Source: Methylobacterium sp.
Lineage (GTDB): Bacteria > Pseudomonadota > Alphaproteobacteria > Rhizobiales > Beijerinckiaceae
Assembly: GCF_028290105.1 (NCBI RefSeq)
Contig: NZ_JAQGKL010000015.1
Span: 1 to 64,000, forward strand
Direction of reading: 5' to 3'
DNA length: 64,000 nt
Positions 33,911 through 42,741 of the stretch are shown in pieces. How positions within the stretch are numbered: position 1 is the stretch's first letter; each line of letters opens with the position of its first letter. A model generated the notes under the pieces. That model was not told the origin of the DNA, searched no databases, and worked only from the letters and a program-made list of their open reading frames with translations. A program made the position numbers and the translations under genes.

Positions 33911-35215
33911 TCACGGCAGCCATCCCAGGCCGCGCCACCAGAGGTAATCCAGCGGCGTGACCACGAGGAGCGAGGCGAGGCCGGTCGCGAGGGTGAGCTT
34001 CGTCGCCGCGCGCAGCGGGACCTTCCCGAGGTCGATCGCGACCACGATGGGGGGCGCCTGATAGGGCAGGAACAGGGTCGAGTAGCCGACGACCTGGACC
34101 ATCACCACCGCCATCAGGTCGAGACCGCTGGCCCGCGCCATCTCGCCGGCGAGCGCCGTGTAGAGGGCCGGCGCGCCGTTGGCGGTGACCGCCAGGGTGA
34201 GGATCGTCGCGAGCCCCGTCAGGATTCCGAAATTGGTGGCGGGTGCATCCGGGGTCAGCGGCGCGACGTGAAGAAGGGCGTGCCCGAGGCGCGCGCCGAG
34301 GCCGGTCTCGTTGACCGTGGCGACGAGGCCGAGCAGGGCGGCGACGTAGAAGCAGGTGCGCAGGTTCACCGCCCCGAAGGCTTCGGCCGGCAGGACGCCG
34401 ATGCGCGGCATCAGGCAGATCAGCGCGGCGACGAGCCCGATCCAGGCGGGTGCGATGCCGTGGAGGCTGTCGGTGACCCAGAAGGCCAGCGTCATGAACA
34501 GGATCACCGCGAGCCGGACGGCCTCCGGGCGCAGGGGCTCCTTCACGAGCGCGGCCCCGTTCTCGCCGTGGTCGAGCCGGTCCGGAAACAAACGGACGAT
34601 CGCCAGGATCAGGATCGCGCCCTTCACGAACGCCAGCACCGGCGCGTGCAGGAGGAGGTAGGGCAGGTAGGCGATGTGCAGGCCGTATTGCGTCTCGGCC
34701 GTGCCCGCCATGACGAGATTCGGCACGTTGGCGGGCAGGATGGCGGCGGAGAGCAGGGGCGTGGCGAGCCCCACCGCTAGGACGGCCCCGTGCCGGCCGG
34801 GACGGCCCGAGCCGAGGCCGAAGGCGTCGCAGAGGGCGAGCACCACCGGGACGAGGAGCGCGATGCGCCCGAGATTCGACGGCATCACCAGGGCGAGCGC
34901 GAAGGACAGGGCGACGATGCCGGCGATGAAGACCGGATAGGAGGCCGAGAGGTGGCCGGACAGGCTTCGCGCCAGACGGTCGCCGAGACCGGTGCGGGTC
35001 ATGGCGAGCCCCACCACCATGCCGCTGAGAACCAGCCAGAAGGCCGAGGAGGCGAACCCTGAGAAGACCACCGCCGGCGGGGCCAGCCGGAACAGCATCG
35101 CCCCGGAGAAGAACAGCATCACGGTGACGATCTCGGCCACCGCCCCGCTGGCCCAGAGGCCCATGCAGAGCACGAGCAGGAGCGCGGTCACCGCGACCGT
35201 CGCCTCCCCGTCCAT
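33911..35215 (-). CDS. SLC13 (DASS) family anion/dicarboxylate transporter
   Basis: 434 residues, 11-12 membrane segments. The sequence [22 protein letters not shown] and the segment [18 protein letters not shown] correspond to the first DASS signature region, and [17 protein letters not shown] with [16 protein letters not shown] to the second (S-N-T/P type). It probably carries dicarboxylates, citrate or sulfate by sodium or proton coupling; exact solute unknown. ATG 35215 has AGGGG six bases ahead and is preferred over ATG 35233. It lies next to the sdh operon, which handles succinate, but no functional link is shown. Confidence 0.85.
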   Translation of the reverse strand: MDGEATVAVTALLLVLCMGLWASGAVAEIVTVMLFFSGAMLFRLAPPAVVFSGFASSAFWLVLSGMVVGLAMTRTGLGDRLARSLSGHLSASYPVFIAGIVALSFALALVMPSNLGRIALLVPVVLALCDAFGLGSGRPGRHGAVLAVGLATPLLSAAILPANVPNLVMAGTAETQYGLHIAYLPYLLLHAPVLAFVKGAILILAIVRLFPDRLDHGENGAALVKEPLRPEAVRLAVILFMTLAFWVTDSLHGIAPAWIGLVAALICLMPRIGVLPAEAFGAVNLRTCFYVAALLGLVATVNETGLGARLGHALLHVAPLTPDAPATNFGILTGLATILTLAVTANGAPALYTALAGEMARASGLDLMAVVMVQVVGYSTLFLPYQAPPIVVAIDLGKVPLRAATKLTLATGLASLLVVTPLDYLWWRGLGWLP

Positions 35216-35333
35216 GAGTGCCCCTGCCGGCATCGCCCGAATCGACCCTCGTCTCGCGACGGGACATTGGTCCTAGATTGGAGCGGTTCGCAATTCGGAG
35301 TTTTCCCAACCAGCCTTCGCCGGCCGCGAAGGC

Positions 35334-37559
35334 TCAGAAGCGTGCCGGATCGAGCTCGAAGGTCGGCGGCAGGGCCTCGAACCATTCGCCGTAATAAGGA
35401 TCGCGCGGCAGCTTGACCGCCCAGCGTTCGCGGAAGCGCTGGTGCTCGGCCGGATCGACGGTGCGGGCCCGGTTGCGGCTCTCGTAATGATAGAGGCTCG
35501 CCTGGGCGCAGTAGACGATGCGCAGGCCACGGTCCCACAGGCGCAGGCAGAGGTCGACGTCGTTGTAGTTGACCGCAAAGTTCTCGTCGAAGCCGCCCAC
35601 CGCTTCGAAATCGGCGCGCCTCACCATCACGCAGGCGCCCGTGACCGCGAGATAGTTGCGGTTGCTGACGGTGGAGAAGAAGTGACCCGGATCGTCACCC
35701 GGATAGCCCCGCCGCACGTGATCCGGCGTGGCGTCGACGACCGAGACGCCGGCATGCTGGATCTCGCCGGTCTCGAACAGGAGCTTGGGCCCGACCGCGC
35801 CGACACCCGGAACCTGCAGCAGCGCCAGCATCGCCTCGATCCAGTCGGGGGTGATCACCGCGATGTCGTCGTTGAGGAAGATCAGCACGTCCCCGCCCGC
35901 CGCCCCGGCGCCGAGGTTCATCTTGGCCGCCACGTTGAAGACCGGCTCGGCGTAGGTCACGCGCCGGGCTGCGTGGCGCTCCAGCGCCGCCTGCGTGCCG
36001 GGCCGCAGGTCGCCGTTGTCGACGACGACGAACTCGATGGCCTCGTAGGTGCTCAGTGCCCGAACGCTGTCGAGGCAGGCGGCCAGCAGGTCGACCGACC
36101 TGCCGCCGACGACGCTGTCGCGGCCCGCGCTCGGGATCACGATCGAGACCAGCGGCCGATCCTTGAGCTTGCGGCGCAGTTCGAAGCAGCCCTTGAAGGG
36201 GCTGGAGCGCACGAAATCGAGCTCGCCCGTGCGTCGGGCCCGGTCTTCGAGTCCCCGGATCGCGGCGGCGATGACGTAGTCCTTGTTGTCCATGGTCTGG
36301 GCGGTGGAGCCCGGAATCGCGCGCCAGTGATAGAGCACCTTGGGCACATGCACGACGTTGCGGACGTGCTCAGTGTAGCGCAGGGCGAAGTCGTAATCCT
36401 GCGCGCCGTTGCAGACGTCGCGAAAGCCGCCGATGCGGGCGACGATGTCCATGCGGTAGAGCGCCAGATGCGCGGTGTACATGCAGGCCTCGAGGGCCTC
36501 GGGCGACCAGTCCGGCTTGAAGAACGGGTCGTAGCGCACCCCGTCGATCGAGATCTTGTCCTCGTCCGAGTAAATGAAATCGACGTTCGGATCGGCGTTG
36601 AGGATCCGGACGAATTCGTAGAGCGCGTTGTCGGGGATCACGTCGTCGTGGTCCATCAGCGTCATGTGGCTGCCCGTGGCGAGCGCCATGGCGTCGTTCG
36701 AGGCGGCCGAGATGCGCCCGTTGGTCGAGCGGCGGTGCAGCCTGATGCGGGGATCGGTGGCCGCACAGGCCTGGAGCATCGGCCAGACATGGGCGTCCGA
36801 CGAGTTGTCGTCGCAGAGGCAGAGCTCCCAATCCTCGTAGGCCTGATTTCGGACCGAGGCGATCGCGGCCTCCAGCCAGCGCCTGGGCGTGTTGTAGACC
36901 GGCATGACGATGGAGATGCGGGGCCGCGACGCAAAGCCGGCGATCTCGGCGCGCATCTCGGCCACCGTCCGTCGCGCGGGCGTCTCCACCGCGTCGATCC
37001 AGGCGGTGTAGGAGGCGGGGACCGGGCGTGGCCGGGCGCTGGAAAAGAAGTCGTTCCAGAGTTCAGCGGGGCCCTTCGCCCGCGCGAGGGCGGCGATGCG
37101 GGAGAGGACGCGGCCGGGGGTGCGCTCGCCCGGGTCGAGGCGCGCGACGAGGCGCCCGGCGATCTCGGAGACCGCACCGATGGCGCCGAGATACGTGAGG
37201 TCGACATGGCCGAGGCGGAAGCGGCCGGGACCGTTCATGGGATCGAGGCGCAGGCCCCGGACGCGGCGGGGCAGGCGCACGAGATTGTCGATGCCCGACC
37301 CGTCGAGTTCGAGGGGAATCGTCAGCGTCTCGCGAAAGCCCTTGCCGTCATCGACGTAGAGCAGCGGCGTCAGCTTCGTGCGCCCGAGCGCACTCAGGTC
37401 GGCGCGGATGCGGACCCAGCCGCCGCGATGGCGTTTGCGACCTTCGGGCGGCCAGAGCCGGAAATGCGGGTCGCCCCCCGTCGCACGCCAGGTGTCGGCG
37501 GCGCCGTCCGCCTCGATCTGGCCGGCGGGGGCGAGGCGGCAACGGAGGGTGCGACGCAA
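35334..37559 (-). CDS. Glycosyltransferase with two GT2 domains
   Basis: 741 residues. A non-catalytic N-terminal region of about 200 residues (sugar-binding or recognition-like) is followed by one GT-A domain of family GT2 (ISIVMPVYNTPRRWLEAAIASV; DXD-type MTLMDHDDVIPDN; YSDEDKISIDG) and a second GT2 domain (PLVSIVIPSAGRDSVVGG; VLIFLNDDIAVITPDWIE; VGGFDENFAVNYNDVDLCLRL). It probably builds a surface polysaccharide or O-antigen. TTG 37559 is the first in-frame start; the true start is uncertain. Next to it are the allophanate hydrolase gene upstream and the SLC13 gene downstream. Confidence 0.85.
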   Translation of the reverse strand: MRRTLRCRLAPAGQIEADGAADTWRATGGDPHFRLWPPEGRKRHRGGWVRIRADLSALGRTKLTPLLYVDDGKGFRETLTIPLELDGSGIDNLVRLPRRVRGLRLDPMNGPGRFRLGHVDLTYLGAIGAVSEIAGRLVARLDPGERTPGRVLSRIAALARAKGPAELWNDFFSSARPRPVPASYTAWIDAVETPARRTVAEMRAEIAGFASRPRISIVMPVYNTPRRWLEAAIASVRNQAYEDWELCLCDDNSSDAHVWPMLQACAATDPRIRLHRRSTNGRISAASNDAMALATGSHMTLMDHDDVIPDNALYEFVRILNADPNVDFIYSDEDKISIDGVRYDPFFKPDWSPEALEACMYTAHLALYRMDIVARIGGFRDVCNGAQDYDFALRYTEHVRNVVHVPKVLYHWRAIPGSTAQTMDNKDYVIAAAIRGLEDRARRTGELDFVRSSPFKGCFELRRKLKDRPLVSIVIPSAGRDSVVGGRSVDLLAACLDSVRALSTYEAIEFVVVDNGDLRPGTQAALERHAARRVTYAEPVFNVAAKMNLGAGAAGGDVLIFLNDDIAVITPDWIEAMLALLQVPGVGAVGPKLLFETGEIQHAGVSVVDATPDHVRRGYPGDDPGHFFSTVSNRNYLAVTGACVMVRRADFEAVGGFDENFAVNYNDVDLCLRLWDRGLRIVYCAQASLYHYESRNRARTVDPAEHQRFRERWAVKLPRDPYYGEWFEALPPTFELDPARF

Positions 37560-37651
37560 ACCCGGGTCCTCGTGAGTGCCGGCGCGCGGAGGGCCGTGCC
37601 TGCCGGACGGGGTTTAGGGCAAGCGTACGGGCCGTCGCAAGCGCAGGCGCC

Positions 37652-39457
37652 TCAGGCCCGGTTCGCCGCGAGGTAGGCGCGCCATCCCCCATGGTGAGTG
37701 ATCTCCGGCGCACCCGCCACGGCGTGCGCCTCGCACAGGAAGCCGGAGGCGGATTGCCCATCCGCCAGCGTGACCTTGCCGATGCCGAGCGGGGCGGGGA
37801 TCGCGGCCGCGAAGCGCCCGAAGCTCGCCGGATCGAGGGCCCAGATCTCGACCTCCAGGCCCGGCCCCGCGTGACCCGGCTCGCGCAGGAGGCCGGGCTT
37901 GGGCGGCACGGTGCCGGGAAGCGCGAAGAGCCGGTAATCGGGCGCGGTCCGGGTGGCGCGCAGGAAGATGGCGCCGAGGTCCTGAAGCTGGTGATTGAGG
38001 GCGAGCCCGGTGAGATGGGCGCCGACGACCACGAGGGGGATCCGGTCGTCTTCCGCCGTCGCGACCCGGCTCGCCTCGGGCAGGGCGGCCCGCCGGTCGA
38101 GGCCCATCCCGCCGCCGAGGGCGCGATGCAGCGCGTCTGCCCAGGGCGCCAGGGCCTCGTCGCTGAACGCCGGCCCCACCAGGGTGACGCCCGCCGGCAA
38201 CCCGTCCCGCCGGAAGCCGGCCGGGACCGCGATGGCGGCCATCCCGAGCAGGTTGGCGAAGTTGGTGTAGCGCCCGAATTGGCTGTTGCGGGCGATGGGT
38301 TCGGCCTGCATCTCGGCCACCGAATAAATGGTGGGCGAGGTCGGCAACAGCAGCACGTCGAGGCCGGCCAGGATCGTGTCGGTGCGGCGCCTGCACGCCT
38401 CGAAGGCGTAGCGCCCCTTGAACGCGTCGACGGCGCTGTAGCCCTTCGCGGACTCGACGATGGCGCGGACATTCGGGTCCATGGCGGCGGCGTGGTCGGC
38501 GTGGAACTCCTCGATCGCCGCGAACCGCTCGGCGACCCAGGGGCCGTCATAGAGGAGCGCGGCGATCTCACGGAAGGGCGCGTAGTCGAAGGGCACCGCC
38601 ACGCCGCCGAGGCGCTCCAGCCGGGCGATGGCGGCGGCGTAGAGCGCCTCCGTCTCGGTATCGCCGTAGAATTCGCGCTCGGCCGGCTCCAGCACGCCGA
38701 AGCGCAGGCCGGCGGCGGGCAGGGTCTGGCGGACGGCCCGGCGCGAGAAGGGGTCGGCGGGGTCGAAACCCTCGGCGACGCGGCGCACCGCGATGCCGTC
38801 GCCCACGGTGGCGGAGAAGACCGTGATGCAGTCGAGGCTGCGACAGGCCGGCACGAGGCCCGTCGTGCTCAAGGCCCCCGGCGTCGGCTTGATGCCGACG
38901 AGATTGTTGAAGGCCGCAGGCACGCGTCCCGAACCGGCGGTGTCGGTGCCGAGGCTGAAGCAGGCGAGTCCGGCGGCCACCGCCACCGCCGAGCCGGAGC
39001 TCGACCCCCCGGAGACGTAGTCGGCGTTGAAGACGCTGCGGGGCGCCCCGTAGGGCGAGCGCGTGCCGTTGAGGCCCGTGGCGAACTGGTCGAGGTTGGA
39101 CTTGCCGGTCACCAGGGCGCCGGCCGCCTTCAGGCGTGCCACCACCTCGGCGTCCCGGTCGGGCGTGTAGGCGAAAGCCGGGCAGGCGGCGGTGGTGGGC
39201 AGTCCCGCCACGTCGATGTTGTCCTTGACCGCGAAGGGCAGGCCCCAGAGCGGCAGCGAATTCGGCTGCGGATGGCGCTCCATCAGGTGGCGGGCGGCCG
39301 CGACGAGGTCGGCCTTCGAAACCGGCGTGATGAAGATCGCCGGATCGGCCGAGGCGGCCATGCGCTCGGCCACGATCTCCGCGAGCGCGACGGGGTCGAG
39401 GTCGCCGGAGGCATAGGCCGCGCGCAGGGTCGCGGCGTCGAGGATGGCGGGCAGCAT
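37652..39457 (-). CDS. atzF: Allophanate hydrolase AtzF
   Basis: 601 residues. The amidase-signature domain has the catalytic lysine (Lys78 in AVKDNID), the glycine/serine-rich loop GGSSSGSAVAVAAG, and the nucleophile Ser176 in TDTAGSGRVP. It is followed by the C-terminal allophanate-hydrolase domain from about residue 475 (VVVGAHLTGLALNHQLQDLGA ... GHAGPGLEVEIWALDPASFGRF). The enzyme hydrolyses allophanate to CO2 and ammonia in urea or cyanurate breakdown. No urea carboxylase is in the window; the nearby ureD points instead to a urease pathway. GGAG lies upstream of the ATG. Confidence 0.9.
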   Translation of the reverse strand: MLPAILDAATLRAAYASGDLDPVALAEIVAERMAASADPAIFITPVSKADLVAAARHLMERHPQPNSLPLWGLPFAVKDNIDVAGLPTTAACPAFAYTPDRDAEVVARLKAAGALVTGKSNLDQFATGLNGTRSPYGAPRSVFNADYVSGGSSSGSAVAVAAGLACFSLGTDTAGSGRVPAAFNNLVGIKPTPGALSTTGLVPACRSLDCITVFSATVGDGIAVRRVAEGFDPADPFSRRAVRQTLPAAGLRFGVLEPAEREFYGDTETEALYAAAIARLERLGGVAVPFDYAPFREIAALLYDGPWVAERFAAIEEFHADHAAAMDPNVRAIVESAKGYSAVDAFKGRYAFEACRRRTDTILAGLDVLLLPTSPTIYSVAEMQAEPIARNSQFGRYTNFANLLGMAAIAVPAGFRRDGLPAGVTLVGPAFSDEALAPWADALHRALGGGMGLDRRAALPEASRVATAEDDRIPLVVVGAHLTGLALNHQLQDLGAIFLRATRTAPDYRLFALPGTVPPKPGLLREPGHAGPGLEVEIWALDPASFGRFAAAIPAPLGIGKVTLADGQSASGFLCEAHAVAGAPEITHHGGWRAYLAANRA

Positions 39458-39634
39458 GGGTTCAGGTCTCCTCGATCATCGCGGATCGGCCGCCGCCGCG
39501 CGGCGCGGCGCGGGATTGGTCACTTCGATCGTCCAGGGTGCATCCCCCATGCCGCCGATCGCCGGCTCGTCATCCGCAGGTCCTTCGTGGCCTCGCGAAC
39601 GTCCGCGAGCGGTACGGCCGCTCTGGAAGAGGCT

Positions 39635-40489
39635 TCACGTCTGCCAGACGCGCGGAAGCGGCACTCCGCGATAGGCCGTGAGCACCCGCTGGGCGAGGCT
39701 CCGCAGGCCATCCGGATCGGGGCTGAGGAAGCGCAGCACGAGGTGCCCGTTCCAGGCGCTGGCGGCGGCCGCGACGCCCTCCGTCGCGTTGGCGTCGAGG
39801 ATCGCGCGGGCGCGCTCCAGGCGCGCCTCGGCATCGGGCGAGACGTCGAGCAGCGTCGCCATGGCGCGGCCGCCGCCGCCGATGGCCGCGCGTGCGAGTT
39901 GCGCCGAAAGTGCACCGTCGAGGTGCACGGAATCCGCATAAACGAGGCGACCGCCGCGCCGGATGCGCCAGGTCTCGAAGAAGCGCCCCCGCGTCATCGG
40001 TTCGTTGCGCGCGGTCCGCCCGAAGGTGACCGCCTCGAAGGCGAGGAGCCGGGCGTCCGGGGCGAGGTCCGCCTCGAAGCGACGCTCCAGGGCGGCGTGG
40101 TCGAACAGGATCGTCTCCTGCGGCAGGTGGGCGAGGCGGGCGCCGGCCGCGAGCGTCACGCGCGTCTCGACCCGGCTCACCGGGCCGTCGGAACGATAGA
40201 TCTTCTCCGCCGCCGTGGTGGTGAGGACGAGGTCGGCGCCAGGGGCGACCTCCGCCGTGACGGTGAAGATGTCACCGCAGGCGATGCCGCCGGCGGTGTT
40301 GAGGAGGATCGCCTCGCAGGGTCCGGGGGAGTGGCGGGGAATGCGCAGGCGCAGCGGCCCCGCTTCCGCGATGTCGCGGATGCGGGTGTCACGGCCGTCC
40401 GGGCAGTCGACGCCGAGGTGGATGCGCCCCCGCGAGCGCTGACGCTCCGGCGCGGTCAGCGCGAAATCCGGACGGTCGGGATGCAGCAA
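39635..40489 (-). CDS. ureD: Urease accessory protein UreD
   Basis: 284 residues. Family pattern: RSRGRIHLGVDCPDGRDTRIRDIAEAGPLRLRIPR, ILLNTAGGIACGDIFTVTAEVAPGADLVLTTTAAEKIYRSDGP, and the acidic LPQETILFDHAALERRFEADLAP. UreD (UreH) with UreF and UreG loads nickel into apo-urease. No urease structural gene (ureABC) nor UreE/F/G is in this window. It is ten bases downstream of the sulfurtransferase stop and precedes allophanate hydrolase, suggesting that this stretch was part of a nitrogen-assimilation locus. Confidence 0.9.
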   Translation of the reverse strand: MLHPDRPDFALTAPERQRSRGRIHLGVDCPDGRDTRIRDIAEAGPLRLRIPRHSPGPCEAILLNTAGGIACGDIFTVTAEVAPGADLVLTTTAAEKIYRSDGPVSRVETRVTLAAGARLAHLPQETILFDHAALERRFEADLAPDARLLAFEAVTFGRTARNEPMTRGRFFETWRIRRGGRLVYADSVHLDGALSAQLARAAIGGGGRAMATLLDVSPDAEARLERARAILDANATEGVAAAASAWNGHLVLRFLSPDPDGLRSLAQRVLTAYRGVPLPRVWQT

Positions 40490-40499
40490 GGCGGCGGCT

Positions 40500-41348
40500 T
40501 CAGGCCGGGCCGGCCGCCACAGGGCGCGCCGGATCCGAACCCCATTCCGACCACGACCCGTCGTAGAGGGCGCGCGGCGGGCGCCCCAGCGTCTCGAGTG
40601 CTAGGCCGACGATGGCGGCGGTGACCCCGGAGCCGCAGGTGGTGACGACGGGCTTGCCCACATCGACGCCGTTCTCGGCGAAGACGGCGCGCAGGGATGC
40701 CGCGTCCTTCAGGCGCCCCTCGGTCTGGAGCGCGGCGTAATGCACGTTGCGGGCGCCCGGCATGTGACCGGGACGAACGCCGGGGCGGGGGTCCGCCTCC
40801 TCGCCGCGAAAGCGGGGACCGGAGCGGGCATCGACGACCTGCGCCGCGCCCGTGTCCAGGGCACGGGCGACGTCGCTGGCATCGGCGACCGCGCCGTGGT
40901 CGAGGCGGGCGGTGAAGTGGCGGCGGGCGCGCGGCCGGCCCTCGCCTTCCTCGATCGGGTAGCCCGCCGCGACCCAGGCGGGAAAGCCGCCCTCCAGGAT
41001 CTCGACGTCGCGGACGCCGAACGTCTGCAGCATCCAGCGCACCCGTGGCGCCGAGAACAGGCCCATGCCGTCGTAGACCACGATATGCGCGCCGTCACCG
41101 ATGCCGAGCGCCCGCATGCGGGACGCGAAGACCTCCGGGCGCGGCAGGGTGTGGGGCAGGGGCGAGGTCTCGTCGCTCATCGTGTCGATGTCGAAGCGGA
41201 TGGCGCCGGGGATGTGCCCGGCGAGGTACTCGGCGCGGGCGTCCCGCCCCTGGGCCGGCAGGTACCAGGACGCGTCGAGAATCACGATGTCCGGGGCGCC
41301 GAGGCGGGCATGGAGCCATTCGGCCGTGACAAAGGGCGTCGTCGCCAT
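40500..41348 (-). CDS. sseA: 3-mercaptopyruvate sulfurtransferase (rhodanese-type) SseA
   Basis: 282 residues, two rhodanese domains. The N-terminal one (PDIVILDASWYLPAQGRDARAEYLAGHIPGAIRFD) lacks the active cysteine; the C-terminal one carries TTCGSGVTAAIVGLAL, where the CGSGVTA loop is typical of 3-mercaptopyruvate rather than thiosulfate sulfurtransferases. It transfers sulfur from mercaptopyruvate to thiols or cyanide. The start at 41348 (MATTPFVTAEWLHARL) is used because the extension upstream is not homologous. Collinear with ureD, ten bases away. Confidence 0.93.
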   Translation of the reverse strand: MATTPFVTAEWLHARLGAPDIVILDASWYLPAQGRDARAEYLAGHIPGAIRFDIDTMSDETSPLPHTLPRPEVFASRMRALGIGDGAHIVVYDGMGLFSAPRVRWMLQTFGVRDVEILEGGFPAWVAAGYPIEEGEGRPRARRHFTARLDHGAVADASDVARALDTGAAQVVDARSGPRFRGEEADPRPGVRPGHMPGARNVHYAALQTEGRLKDAASLRAVFAENGVDVGKPVVTTCGSGVTAAIVGLALETLGRPPRALYDGSWSEWGSDPARPVAAGPA

Positions 41349-41527
41349 GAGGTTCTCTGTTCGATTGCGCCGGGGATGACCCGGCTGGGAGGCGCGTTCG
41401 AGCGGGCGGAGGCCTTCACCAAACCACATCCCGGCCGGTGTTGCACGCCCTGCGGACCATGCCCCCCTGAACAAGCCCGCCCTGGGCGACGTTGGAAGCC
41501 GACACGACGCCCAATCGGAGTTCCACC

Positions 41528-41818
41528 ATGCGCCTCGCCACCCTCGTCCTCGCCGCGTCGGCCGCCGCGTTCCTCGCCGGAGCCGCCGAAGCCCAATCCA
41601 ACCTGCCCGGAAGTGCCGGCGGCAGCGTGAACAATCCCGGGAGCGTGCGCGGCAGCGCCGGAACCACCGGTGGCACGGGCGCCGGCAGCGCGACGGCCGG
41701 GCCCGGTGCGGGTGCGGCGCGCAATCCGAACGCGGCGCCGATTCCCACCGCTGGCCGGCCGATGAGCCCAGGCGGGACCGGATCGAGTGCGGCACCGAGC
41801 GGCGCCCTGCCGCGCTAG
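41528..41818 (+). CDS. Small secreted Gly/Ser-rich protein (NNPGSV type)
   Basis: 96 residues with a Sec signal peptide (MRLATLVLAASAAAFLAGAAEA), then SNLPGSAGGSVNNPGSVRGS and a Gly/Ala/Pro-rich tail ending SSAAPSGALPR. Just after the signal it carries the same NNPGSV block as the protein at 18541, and it shares the AAPSG end. The mature part is probably disordered. A strong hairpin terminator follows at 41842. Function unknown. Confidence 0.75.
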   Translation: MRLATLVLAASAAAFLAGAAEAQSNLPGSAGGSVNNPGSVRGSAGTTGGTGAGSATAGPGAGAARNPNAAPIPTAGRPMSPGGTGSSAAPSGALPR

Positions 41819-41841
41819 GCGCGGTTCGCTCATCGCGACGA

Positions 41842-41869
41842 GGCCGGGCGGTTCGCGCCCGGCCTTTTT
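41842..41869 (+). terminator. Intrinsic terminator after the secreted-protein gene
   Basis: GGCCGGGCG (41842-41850) pairs perfectly with CGCCCGGCC around a GTTCG loop and is followed by TTTTT (41865-41869). It lies 24 bases past the stop codon at 41818. Confidence 0.85.
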
Positions 41870-41931
41870 CGTCGCACCCGGCGTCCGAGCGGTGCCATTC
41901 GCGAGCGCGGTGGTTAAGGTCAACCCCCACG

Positions 41932-42207
41932 ATGGAGCCGGACGGAGCCGCCTTGAAGCCGCGCGAGACCTATCACATCGAGGTACTGGCCTCAGAAGAC
42001 GAAGCCGACGCGCGCGGCGAAGACTTCGTGCGCCAGCGCGTCTCGGTGCGCACCGGCACCGTCGAGGCCGCCAAGGAGCGCGCCCTCACGCTGTTCGCGC
42101 GTGCCCGCGCGCCGCAGCGCTCCGGTGCGCCCGCCGAAGCGGTCCGGGTCATCGACGGCGCCGGCACGGAGGTCTTCCGCTGGAGCCGCTTCGACGAGCC
42201 GGCCTGA
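41932..42207 (+). CDS. Hypothetical small acidic/basic protein
   Basis: 91 residues: MEPDGAALKPRETYHIEVLA at the start, a highly charged middle (EDEADARGEDFVRQRVSVRT, then EAAKERALTLFARARAPQR) and FRWSRFDEPA at the end. No signal peptide, membrane segment or known domain. It resembles small conserved hypothetical proteins of Methylobacteriaceae only by general character. The next gene begins 18 bases downstream on the same strand. No function is proposed. Confidence 0.55.
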   Translation: MEPDGAALKPRETYHIEVLASEDEADARGEDFVRQRVSVRTGTVEAAKERALTLFARARAPQRSGAPAEAVRVIDGAGTEVFRWSRFDEPA

Positions 42208-42224
42208 CGACGGCGAGACGACCC

Positions 42225-42578
42225 ATGCGCGCCCTCATCCTTCCGCTCCTGTTCGTCGCCTTCGCGGCCTTGTTCGTGCGCAGCTACACGGTGCCTCCGG
42301 CCCCCGACCGGCGCGGCGGAACGGTGGTCTCGCTGGCTTGGCCGAACCGGCCGCTGTTCGGCAGCCCGCGCGCCGAATGCCTCGGCATTCCGGAGGGGCA
42401 ACCGGTGATCGCCTGCCTGATCGGGTCTGTCGCCCGGGCCCGCGCCGACGGCATGCCGCTGCTACAACTCGACTTCTGCGGTACCTGCTACGGCCTCTCC
42501 CAGCGTATCGCGACCCTCGGGCGAGACGAAGCCATGGTCCAGGCCCGCCTCGCGGAGATCGGCCGCTTCGGCTGGTGA
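42225..42578 (+). CDS. Hypothetical exported or membrane protein
   Basis: 117 residues. The N-terminus MRALILPLLFVAFAALFVRSYT is one hydrophobic segment, probably an anchor or uncleaved signal. The rest contains conserved-looking cysteines: GSPRAECLGIPEGQPVIACLIG and QLDFCGTCYGLSQRIATL, with four Cys (two in a CGTC motif) that could form disulfides or bind metal. No family is assigned. It probably shares a transcript with the preceding small gene, 18 bases away. Convergent with the acetyltransferase gene. Confidence 0.55.
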   Translation: MRALILPLLFVAFAALFVRSYTVPPAPDRRGGTVVSLAWPNRPLFGSPRAECLGIPEGQPVIACLIGSVARARADGMPLLQLDFCGTCYGLSQRIATLGRDEAMVQARLAEIGRFGW

Positions 42579-42741
42579 GAGACTCGGCATGGGTGGGTGG
42601 TGAGGCCGCTTCTGAAGAATGGAATCTGACCGGCGGCCGTTCGGCACTGCGCCTCGCAGCTTCCATCGCTTTGATGATGCGTTTCGCATACGCTTTCGCA
42701 GCGCAAGACCCTGTTCCCGGCGGTTTGAGCCCAATCGAGGA

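Noticed and set aside
39476-39550. A 24-codon minus-strand frame (MGDAPWTIEVTNPAPRRAA...) between ureD and atzF
   Set aside because: The translation looks protein-like and could be a leader peptide or gene remnant, but it has no ribosome-binding site and no family, so it is not listed as a gene.
37691-40624. A 977-codon plus-strand frame across atzF and ureD
   Set aside because: Antisense to two recognised genes and rich in Arg/Gly/His/Glu; no domain or ribosome-binding site.
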